From Bacteroidota bacterium (GTDB taxonomy: Bacteria > Bacteroidota > Bacteroidia > Cytophagales > Cytophagaceae): 64,000 nucleotides of DNA. The stretch is from contig JAEYZG010000032.1 in the NCBI GenBank assembly GCA_023428135.1, positions 217,920-281,919 on the forward strand, read 5' to 3'. A program made the position numbers and the translations under genes. Positions 26,008 to 38,300 of this stretch are shown here, piece after piece. Within the stretch, counting starts at the first letter, position 1, and each line of letters starts with the position of its first letter. The notes under the pieces are model-generated. The model ran no database searches, was not told the origin of the DNA, and saw nothing but the letters and a program-made list of their open reading frames with translations.

Positions 26008-26318
26008 AACCCGTTAAAATAAAATCATTAAGAGACACTATAGAGTAAATATACTCAAAACAAAACTTATAGTTTCTTACTGGAATATCCGAGTTATCAA
26101 AAAACAGTGCACTTAGAATTTATATAAATATCATTTCTCTTGTTCTCAGATGATTCAAGCATCTTCTCTCGGTCTCAAAATGAGCTAAACGTCCGCGTGA
26201 TAATTCATTCGGACTCTTAGACAGAACTATTGTACCAAAAAAAAGTAAACTCAAAACAAAAGAGGCTGCATAAGATTTCTCTTACCGCAGCCTCTTTATT
26301 ATAAGAACAATTTGTTGT
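26008..26318. other. Intergenic region, 311 nt
   Basis: Holds the terminator of the first giant gene (26259-26297). I see no further gene or clear regulatory site. Confidence 0.5.
26259..26297 (-). terminator. Terminator of the first giant gene
   Basis: An 11-bp stem (26259-26269 with 26287-26297) on a 17-nt loop, with TTTTGTTTTGAG on the minus-strand exit. The loop text is the same as in the terminator of the second giant gene, so the 3' end was duplicated with the gene. Confidence 0.75.
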
Positions 26319-29300
26319 CTATCTCTCTACAATCATTTTCTTAACTGACTTTCCTTTCTTCGTATAACAATTAACGAAATAAATTCCCGGATCAAGCTTG
26401 GTTGACAATTTCACTTCCGAATCGATATGATAAGCAGCATCCTTAAATTCTGTTACTGACATCGACCTTCCAAGAACATCTACCACTTCCAGAGTCACCG
26501 TTTCCTGACTTTCAAGACCAGTGATAAGAACATTAAATTTATATCCATCAGATGGGTTCGGATAAAGTATAAATGTTCCTTCAACCTTCGGAGTTACTGC
26601 TCCTGTAACTACACCAGTGGAGATAAAGCAAGTGTCTGCCTGAAGTTTCTGAGCTTCTTTGTTATTTACATTGTCTTTTGACACTGCATATAAACAGTAC
26701 ACTTCACCTTCTCTTGCCGCAATTTTGACCGTACTATCTCCAGAGATATCTGAAGCTACCAATTTAAAGGCTTCATTTCCTTCTGAAACATACAGATCAT
26801 AAGCTTTTGCGCCACTACCTTTCAGGTCATCCACTATCATGGCCGTTACACTAATGGAGTCGCTGTCCGTGCCCAAAACTTTTATTTTAGATACAGGAGG
26901 CTCTGCATCAATGATATTAAATATCTCCGGAGTTATGATCGGAGCATTAATATCAAACACGATTTCAGCAAGTGCAAGTATTGAATCTCCGGTAATGGCG
27001 TTATTCTTAGCTTTAATCGTATAGTTTACAAAACCTTCTCCGACACCTGATGAATCATTCAAAGCAAGGAAGCCTTTCAATGGATCAGCAGGAGGCAATC
27101 CTGTTTTTGGATCTATAGTCTGTAAGACCCAGAAAGCTTCATTTTTCTCAATATCAATACCAGCAGTTACTTCAAGGTCATATCCTAAAGAATCAGGAAG
27201 GTCCACTGTATTAAAGTAAGAAGATACATTTCCATCTACAGTAAATATATAGTCAGCAAATCCAAAATCTTTAACTCTGAAGGTCAAAGGATTCAAGTCA
27301 CTGTCAAGCACCTGTCTTATTTCAACCTTCTGAGCAGGAGCAGTAGCAGCTTCTGGATCATTTTCATATCGGATTGTATAAGGCAGCACTTCACTTCTTG
27401 AAACATACCTGCCTTCTCCATAACCTTTTGGACCAATCATATCGTTCGGATCACAAGAGGTCACCACCTGACTGCAAAGAACTTTCTGTGCCATACAGTT
27501 AAGCACAGTTGCAGCACCCAGTAAATTCAGACCTCCAGGTACACACCCAACATCTCCAGGCCCCCATGAAGGAAGAGCATCTGGATCGCTTATTAATGAG
27601 CCTATACTATATCCACATCCAAACGCTCCCATTGAACAATTGACGACTCCCCATGCTGGTGTTGCAAATATTGATTCAAACAAACTTTCTATACAGCTAC
27701 CCACTGCTAAAGCACATCCGGTAACAGTAAAGAATGTATTACAGAATGAGGTATTTACAACCACTGTAGTAGTACAATTAATCCTTGATTCAGCCCTATC
27801 CTGATTATCATCCGCTGGCCCTGAGGGCCCCTTTGTACCATTCTGCCCATCTTTACCTGTTCCAGCAGGCCCACTTCCGCCTTTTCCACCTTTTCCACCT
27901 GAACCGCCATCTTTACCTGAATCACCAAGGCCGCCGGGACCACCAGCACCACCAGGACCACCAATTCCGTCCGGACCGCCCTGGCCACCAATACCACCTG
28001 GGCCACCAGAACCGCCCCCAGTACCGCCAACACCACCAATACCGCCAATACCTCCAGCTTCACCAGCAGCAGTACCTGCCCCACCCGGTCCGCCCGGACC
28101 ACCAGGGGCATTAAATCCACCCTCACCACCAGGACCTCCGATACCAGGCGGAATAATTCCATTACCTGGACCACCCGGACCACCCGGACTACCAGGTTGC
28201 CCAACACTTCCTCCCGGAGCTCCTGGTACTCCTGACTCTCCTATACCCGGCCTATAGGAACGGAAGCACAACATAAGAGAATCAGTACCTGACAACTTCA
28301 GATAATATGAACCACCATATAATTCATTGTATATTGTAAACCGGCTTGTGTTGATTGCAAACTTATCTGCAGCAAATCCTTTAATACCTCCACTTGCAAT
28401 GGCAATCACCCAACTTGTATCTACTGCAGGATACCAACCCGTCAGCCGGTTAGGACTATTAGACAAATCTAAGGATGCAACTCTTATTACAAAAGGATTA
28501 AGAGCAGAGGATGTAATCTGAATCGCCCCTGCTACTCGTATTAAATCCCATCCCTGATTACCACCAGCCATACCGGTATATCTGTTAATTTCCCATAAAT
28601 AATCCTGACCAGGACCAAAAGTCAAACTACTTGCATACAACGTTCCCGGACTCGTTCCAGGGCTGTAGGTAAAACTACCATCCTGAGCAATCGGTAAGTT
28701 CTCTGCACATCCGGAACAAGCTGGAGCTACACTTGCAAATTCTTCCTGCGTGAATAATCCTTCACTATAATATACAGCTAATATATTGTTCATAAAGGAA
28801 GTACTATCCAAGGCAAAATTTCTTAACTCAGTTGAAGCCAAAGGACTTTCTAGAATTTTTCTTCTGCTGGTTTCCGCTGAGTTTACCTGCTGCGCAATAT
28901 ACCGTTCACCACTGTACCCGACGGCTCTTGTTCGAACCGGGAAAAATTCACCTTTTATATCACTTACAGTTAAATTCATCGCAAGAGTTTCTTCCGGTCT
29001 TACATCTTTCGCTAACACAGGAATAACCTTATATGAACCAGCCTTATAATAGTCATCCATACCAGCACTCTTTGAGGTATAACCACTACGTTTCCTGATA
29101 CCTTTACTTACGGTAAAAGCAGAAACTACTGATTCAGATGGCATGGTAAGATCAGCATCTATAAAGGGTACATCTACATTACCGATATTTTGTATGTAAA
29201 AAGTATATTGAGCTTTCCCTCCTAACCTTACCAGATCAGGCGCTATTTCATTAAAATCAACAAGAAAACCTGTCGATGCTTCAACCCGCAAAGCCTTGTT

Positions 29301-32300
29301 TAACACAAATGTCTCGTCCGGATTGATCATCTTGATCGCATACGTACCAACAGGAACATTCGTCAAATTCCAACGAACATCTACTTGCATACTATTTTTG
29401 AAGGTTCTTATTTCAGCCGTATCCAAAGCTTTGTTGTACTGATCTAAGAGGACAATCTGAGTATTTTTATTAAAGCCTGCTCCACTTAACCTTGTTGTGA
29501 CAACACCCTGACCAACTGTATCAGATGCCACTTCAAACAAACTAAATGGCAATGCCTTTGCTACAATAGACACATTTTGCAATCCATTATAATTAGTAGG
29601 TGTTTTTACTAAAATATAGTAAGCACCCGACTGAGTAGACGGAACCAACAATTGTTGATTTACACTATTTGGATTTTCAAAGAGGTAATCAAAATCATTT
29701 AATGAAGGTACACGGTTATAAGCCCCATAGATCTCATTCACCCCGTTAAGCCTGTTGCTTGTAAGTGTAACCAACAAATCCTTATTGGCAGGAACATTGA
29801 TTTTATAATATAAAAGATCCTCTTTATCCAGTGAAATCGTTTCAGGGACTTCCAACAACAATTCTTTTATTGTAACCTCCATCTGATTGGAGGATACTCT
29901 TGTATTGTTCTCCAAGGTAGTTTCGGCAATTGCGTTTATAGCATTGGTCCTACCAATACCATAGTAGCTGCCTTCCACTATTCCAGGGACCTTAGAACTA
30001 AACGTCCTGACAATTGAATCTCCTGCCTGCAGCTCTATATATTCTTTTTTACTACTAAACAATGGATCTCTAACCTCATTTAACTGAGAATCACTGGAGA
30101 AAAACAATAAGTCGTTCAGTTGACCAATTGCAGGATTCACCCCCACATTTTTGACAGAATAGGCCACCTGAATATTCTGACCAGGCTCAGATGACGTTGG
30201 TACCGAAAAATTATCGATTACCAGATCACTAGGCCGAGCTACCTGAATAGTTACCACCACATCAGACTGATTGTTCCCTTCTTTATCGTTCTCAAATACA
30301 TAATTATAATCATCTGTCTTCACTACAAGAAAATAATTACCGGAAAGATGTTTGGGCAGAGTCACTTTTAAAGATGCAGTATAAGACTCTCCACCTGCCA
30401 GGTTTCCTTTTCGGTAAAAACTTCCAATAACATTATTATCGATCGCAGATGTCCTTGAGCTTGCCAGGTATATTCTATCCGCCCATCCATTTTCAACCGT
30501 TGCTCCTTCCCCTGCATTTTTCACAGTATAGGAGACTAAAATCTCCTGACCTGTATATAAAGAAGCCGGGGTATTAATCATAGTAACCGCCAAATCCGGA
30601 GGAGGCGTCAATGATATATCTATCTGAGATCTAAACTTATTATTTGCCCTCTCCGATTCATTTGATATTCGTTGATTGTGATCGGAAGAAAGTAACAAAT
30701 AATTCTTTCCTGAATATCCAACAGGTACCGTTACTTCCTGACTCACAAAGTAATCAACTCCAGGATTCAGGGCTCCATTAACCGCTTTATAAGCTAACCG
30801 CACATCACTATCATCCAGAATCGTATCTTTAGATATAAATACGAAATCATTCCAAAAATCCACAATCGTTGATACATCTCCGGTATTGCTAACCTTCCAG
30901 CTTAGTGTTACTTTTTTGCCAGAACCTGCGGTTAAAGGTGCATTAAAGTCCATCACATTTATATCAGCCAGTAACTGAGGCAATACATACACTTTATTTT
31001 TAGTTCCCAATGTATCACTTCTGACAATATTATTTCTTTCATTGCCATATTCATACACTTCATCTTTACAGTCTGTGTAAACAAACATGTAATACACGCC
31101 TTCATCTAAGTCCTGAGGAATTTTAACAGTTGCCTTTTCCGTATAACTTTTACCAACTCCAAGTGCAGCAATTCTATTGAAAGTTGCAAGAGCTACAGAA
31201 GAAGCAGGAGACCACTCCGGAGAAGAAGATATACACACCTTGTCAGTCCAGTTCGAACTTAACTCTGCCTGCCCGATGTTTTTAACAGTCCATGAAACAT
31301 AAGTTTCTGAAGATGCTCTCACGGTATCAGTAACAGTTATATTCTCCATACTCAAATCTGCGTAAGGAGATAAATTCACGGATACAGCTGAAGAGCGCTT
31401 TATATTATCGTTATCATAAGTGTATTCAAATACGTCACCTTTTGCATCAGTATGTACATAAACGTAATAGTTACCAGAGATTCCTTCAGGGAGATTAAAC
31501 ACCAGAGAAGAACGATAAACTGAATCGGGCATTAAAGCTGCGCCATTGGATTTATTTACCGATCCTACTTCAATAACTTCTTTTAGATTAAAAGTATCCA
31601 AATTTGACAAATACACTTTATCAACCCATGCATTTTCAATGGGAGGATTTGCTCCTGCATTTGTAACATCCCAACTTACAGAAAAAGATTTTCCAGAATA
31701 GCCTATAGAAGGCACATTCACCGACGAGACTACAAGATTTGCAGGAGGAGATAACGTTACATATATAGGATTACTTCTCTCCGAGTTATTAATATTTGAT
31801 AGTTCATCTACATTATTCTTTTCATCAGCCATTATATAGATATAATACTGACCAGAATATGAATGAGGAATAGTAACCTGAACAACGTTGGTATAGGAAC
31901 TATCCTTCTGCAAGTAATCAGGAATTGTATACCATTCAGTAATACCATCGCAAAGATAACTACCTTGATACTTCGGAGATCTTAACTTAACAGACACATT
32001 TGCAAGTAACTTCGCTTCAGTTTTCCTTAATATTGAATCTCTTGATATATAAATTGCATCGGTCCAGTAGTGTTCATCAAATGAGCAAGAGTTTGCTGCC
32101 GAATAGCCATAATTACGTCTATGATTATAAAGTGCATCTCCAATTGCATTTGCAATTGCCGTATTCGTGACACTATACGTTACATCCACTTTGGTTCCCG
32201 AGAAAGTAGCTATTGGAGCTCCTAAAGATGAGACAATCAAATCAGGTTTGGGAGGAATCGAAACCGTTAGTATACCAGAAGTAGTATCCATTCTGGTATT

Positions 32301-35300
32301 ATTCCATTCATCTGATTCAACAACATTATCTAAATAATCTGTATTTACCAACACAAAATAATCACCCACAAGATTCTGAGGTACTACAAAACCTGCAGTT
32401 TGACTATAACCCATTCCCTCAGCCAGGTAGGTCAGATTGGGAACACTTCCTATAAATATATCCTGAGTAACATTTAAAACAGAATCTGCTGACAGGTACA
32501 CTCCATCTTTCCAGGCAACAGAGCCTGTATTCCCCATACCATCATTTCTTACTTCCCATGAAACTGTCAATTGTTGTCCGCTGTACATTGCAATCGGTGT
32601 TTTAACCGACACTACCTGCAAATCTGGTAAGTGTCGTACCTCAAAGCGCTGCACAGGTCCTTCTGTTGCTGAACAGGAATTTTTAGCAACTACCTTCCAA
32701 TTATACAAAGAACCAAATTCAAGGCTACTTACAGTATCGTTGATACTATTAGTGCTTACTATATAAGGTTTATTCGGAACAGGTTCATTGTGCTTCCAAA
32801 TATAAACATCGTATGTAGATGCATTTAATGCAGGGGGCCATGAAATTGCAACAGGCAAATGGAGATTTAAAGTAGAATCCTCCGGAATCATGGCTGTAAC
32901 TGGATCAGGAGCCACTACAGGAATAACATTAATCTTTATAGTGTCAGTATATGTACATCCTTTCCCGTTAGTAGCGCTAACCCAGTACACTGTTGTATCC
33001 TCCGGAAGAACAGATATCGCCTCAGTGGTAGCACCGGTAGACCAGATATAGCTATTTGATTTTGTAGAAACAAGGTGCACCTCATCGCCTTTACAGAAAA
33101 CTGTATTATTCCCTGACACTTTTATTTTTGTTTCATTTAAAAATGTCTTAATTGATAAATTATATATTCCTGATTTAACTCCATTCCCTTCAACTATTAA
33201 ATAGTAGGTTTGGCCCGGAATCAAAACCTTGGTTGAAATGGCGGCATATATAGTCCCATTAGCGTAATTATTACTTTCTATTACCGATTGGGTTGAATCA
33301 ATTATATGGAGATAGGTATCAAAATGGGAACCTGATGTTGCAAATATCATGGAGTCTACACATTCGGGCACCACAAACTTATAGAAGACATCGTTTGATG
33401 GCTGATTAACAGCACCAACATAGCTATCTGAATACAGCGTAGTGGTATCTATGACAGCAAATGGAAAAGAAGTGATCGCAATAGGATTAGCAAATGTATC
33501 TCCTTTTCTGCTTTCTTTGACCGAAAATGTTTTACCACTTTCAGAAAATAATGAAGAAAATAACCCATCTGTAACTTTCACCAAATATTGATTAGAGACA
33601 ATTAAAGTAGAGGGTAGCTTCCAATTGTATTCATTTGAATTAGGAGCAGCAGCATTTATTAAAGTCCAGCTTAAGCCATTATCATTTGAATACTCAAGTT
33701 TTACAGTGGGAGACTTTAACCCGGCTGCCACCCAGGTTATTTTCTTAGTCTGGTCATGATACCAGGTTTCTCCTCCATAGGGAGCAGTCAGATATAAAGT
33801 TGGCTTTTCAATTCTAAAGGTTGAATTACTGGTATCTGCAATTGCAGGATCTGAAGTACTGCTTATTTTTATTTTATAGTTTACACCGGGACTGGTCGTA
33901 AAAGGAACATTCCATGAATACATACCAGTGTTGGGAGTAGATGAAATCAATACTTCGCTGCCATAATCATTCATCAATTCAATTTTGATGTTTCCAGGCA
34001 CACCTCCGGCTGATTTCCATGTTATTACTCTTGACTGCCCCTGATACCAGGTTTCCTCCCCAATTGGAACCAGGATGGATAACTCAGGTTTATGAATGGT
34101 AATTGTTTCTTTGGTTTGATCCGAAACAGAGGGATCCTGCTGATCAGACAATTTAATTGTCACCTCCGTAATTGCATTATCAAATGATGGAAGGAACCAA
34201 ACATACGATCCCACATTCAGAATTGAGTCTTCAATCAACTTCCATGTGGCACCTCTATCTTCTGAATACTCAATTCTAACATAATCTGAAGCAAGTCCTT
34301 TATTAGTCCATGATATGATATTCTTTTGACCCACATACCAATCTTCTTTACTTACAGGTGCATTTATAGTCAGTACCGGTTTAGCAATGGAGAAAGGAAT
34401 CTCATTAGTATTTTGATTATCTGGATTAGAAACCTCTGAGATCCTTATATAGCAGCTAGTCGATACATTTGTTGTAAAAGGAATGGTCCAGTAATAAAAT
34501 CCTGTATTGGGCGCAGATTCAGCAATAGTACTCCAATTTACCGCACCATCTGTCGAATACTCTAATTTAACATTTCCAGAAGCTCCGTCAGTACTCCATT
34601 GTATAGCCTTCGATTCTCCAACATACCATACCTGACCATCATTAGGAACGATAATACCTACAACAGGCTTTACAATTGAAAATGCAACATCATTAGTATC
34701 GTATTGCTGGGAATATACCAATGGAGCAACTTTAACATACGCTTTAGAAGTTGTAGATATCGTATCTGGAATCGTCCAGATGTATTTGCCGGAGTTCGTA
34801 ATAGAAGCTGCTATGAGCGCATAGCTTTTTCCATTATCAAGTGAATAAAATAAACTTACCCTTGAAGAATTCGAAAGTCCTGTGGAGCTCCATGAAATTG
34901 TTTTACTTTCACCTGCCTTCCAAACTTCAGTACCTGCATTAGGAGTTAAAACTGTAACATATGGTTTAAAAACGGAAAAACCGTTTTGGCTTACACCAAA
35001 GACATTATAGGCATCCACAACATTACGCATAGATGTCACTTTGATCAACACATTTTCTGCTGTAATATCAGGAACTGTCCAGCTATATGATCCATAATTA
35101 TACGTATAATTATGAATCAGATTCCAACTCACACCGTTATCTATAGAATACTGAATTCTTACATAGTTACCCTGAAGATTGGACGACATCCATGATATTT
35201 CAGTAGTCTGTCCTGCATAATATTTTACATTACTATATGGTTTAACTACGGTAATACGCGGAGTGTTATCTACAGTAAAATACGGTGTACTATACCCCAC

Positions 35301-38300
35301 AACACAAGGTTTATCATAGTCATTTATCCTGATCATTCCTCTTGACGTCGGAGAAAGATATGACACCATCCATTCCAGAGAGCCATTATTTGGGACGTAA
35401 TAACTCGAAGTATTTGCGGGGGTCATCATACTGATCCAACTACTTCCATCGAGAGTATATTGCACTGATACATTCTTAACAACGCCTTCGGTTTGCCAGT
35501 TGATTGTCTGAATAGTAGCATTACCAATAATATCACCCGCAGAAGGAGTAACAACCGTTATCTTATCTCCCCCCGGAACAATAGTAAAGTTAGCATCACT
35601 TGAATCTTTTATGCTTGCATCATAATAGTCCACTAGTTTTACCCTCACATTTTCAGAATTTACAGAAGGTAATTCCCAATCAAAAATATTGCTAGCATTT
35701 CTGGATGTTAAATCCCTTTCATATATCCAATCCGCGCCACCGTTGATTGAATAATATAACTTAACACCCTGCACTCCCACCTGACTCCACTTAACAGTAT
35801 ATGTTCCGCAACCAGGCAAACGCTCGCCTCCATTCGGCTCCAGTAAAACTAAACTCTGGGATGCTACATAAAAATTAGAATTACTAATATCATAAATGGC
35901 AGGATTTGAAACAGAACTTACTTTTATGATACATGATGCTCCTCCCAAAGACTTAGGAATTCCCCAGTTGTATCTACCTGAATTTGTAGTTGAAGAAGAT
36001 ATCACCTGCCATGTCTCTCCATTATTTTTAGAATATTCAATTTTCACAAAATTAGTTGGAAGATTGGTAGAACTCCATGTTATAAATCTTGCCCCGTTGG
36101 CATACAGCGTATCCCCTCCGTTAGGATTAGTAACTGTAATAAAAGGAATATTGGTAATTGAAAAAGCAGAGTCGCTATCATCTATAACACAACCTTGATT
36201 ATTATCATATATCTGGATCCTGCAATCCGAGGCAGCAATATTCTTTGGCAACAACCATTCATAAGAACCTGTATTAGCTACGTTATCAGCACTTTCATTT
36301 TTACTGTTTGTTACCCATTCCCAATCAGCACCACCGTTCAAAGAATATTTGATGGAGACATTGCACACTGTTCCTGAAGAGGTCCAGCTTATTGTTTGTA
36401 AGGAACTGGAAGGCAACACTTCCCCTCCATTAGGATAGGTCAGTGTAAAATTATCAGGACCACTAATAATAGCAAACGCAACAACACTGGAATCAGCAAT
36501 GAACTTATTTAAAGAGCTGCTTACTTTAATCTTTACAGAACCGGAAGGAAGAGAAGGAACGACCCAATTATAGAAATTGGATTGATCAGCAGCATAATCT
36601 TCATCAATAAACACCCAATCACCACCATTAAGTGAATAATACAGATTGACATACTCCTGAACACCTTCCTGATTATATTGAATTGTATATGTTTCACATG
36701 GTGTAACTGATTCTCCGCTACTTAAACTAGCCAGTTCCAGAACCTGAGGAGCTATAGTAAACACTTCCTTTGAAGTTGCAAAAAGAGTCGGATCTCCCAG
36801 AGCACTAACTCTGATCTGGCATTCATGTGAATTGAGCGATAATGGTAGCAACCAGGAATAATTATCGCTATTCGGAACAGAAGTAGCTATATCCGACCAT
36901 GTCAACCCATTATCCATTGAGTATGCCAAATCCACATATCCCGATGGCAAACTGGTAGAACTCCACGACAGCGTATAAGTCCTTCCTGCATACAATTTTT
37001 CTCCACCCAACGGATATTTCAGTGTAATTTCAGGATTAGTATTATTTATTGAGAAGTAATCACTGCTTAATGCAGAGATACAACCAGTTGAGTAATCATG
37101 GATATGAATCAAACATTTTGAAGACACACTATTGGACGGAAGTAACCACTCATATGCACCAGTGTTTGCGATATTCTCAGCTACCATTCCTGCCGGATTT
37201 CTTACCCACTCCCAGGTACTACCTCCGTTTATAGAATACCGGATAGACACATTACCCACCTCTCCAATATTACTCCACCTAATTGATTTTACAGAACTAG
37301 AAGCCCATGAATCACCTGCTTCCGGTGACAACAAGGATATGTAGTTGGTTCCCTGAGATATGGTAAATGTTACATCACTTGAATCTTTTACATTGATAGT
37401 GTTATCTCCAACAACTTTTATTCGCACAGATGATGATGCCAACGAGGGTACATGCCAGTTATAATAATTAGAATTATCACCAATAAAATCCTGCCCTATA
37501 TAATGCCATTCCCTTCCGTCATTTATTGAATAATATAAATTAACATAATTGTGCACACCTACCTGATTCCACCTGATCGTATAAGGAGTACAACCAGTTA
37601 TACTCTCTCCTCCGTTGGGTGCAGTAACTTCAATAGCAGGAGGTTGTATTGTAAACGGTTTATTCGTTACCGCACAAATAGCCGGATTCAATATTGAACT
37701 TACTTTCAGTAATACTTCTGCAGAGTTTAACTCACTGGGAACCAGCCATGCGTATGAACCATTACTGTTATTCTGATTGGAAATAAGATTCCATGTTTCT
37801 CCCTGATCCAGGGAATAGTCCAGCTTTACTGCATTTGAAGGCAAATTGGAAAAACTCCAAGACAAGGTATAAGTCGTTCCTCCATACAAGGTTTCACCAC
37901 CAAACGGATAAATCAGTACAATTGATGGATTATTATCGATTGAAAAATATCCATCACTATAATCTCTTATACATGGCTTGCTACTTTCACTGATTTCCAC
38001 CAGAAAATTAGATGAAGCTGTAACCGAAGGAACTACCCAGTCATACGAACCAGTATTGAGTACGCTGGTTGATGAACCTCCTCCAGGATTTTTTAAATAG
38101 TGCCATGAGGTACCATTATCGGAAGAATACCTTAAGGTTACCTCACCAACAGTACCAGTGGATGTCCACCTTACCTTTTGCAATGAACTGGGAGAAAATG
38201 ACTCTCCTCCATTTGGAGAAAGCAAAGTCAAACTTGATGATGTTGTTGAGGTTACAGAAAAGTTACCACTTACACTCTGGATATTTTTCTGCGTATAATA

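Noticed and set aside
27755..28207. Minus-strand frame of 150 codons, Val/Leu/Arg-rich, inside the first giant gene
   Set aside because: Alternate-frame shadow of the Gly triplet repeat; no independent support.
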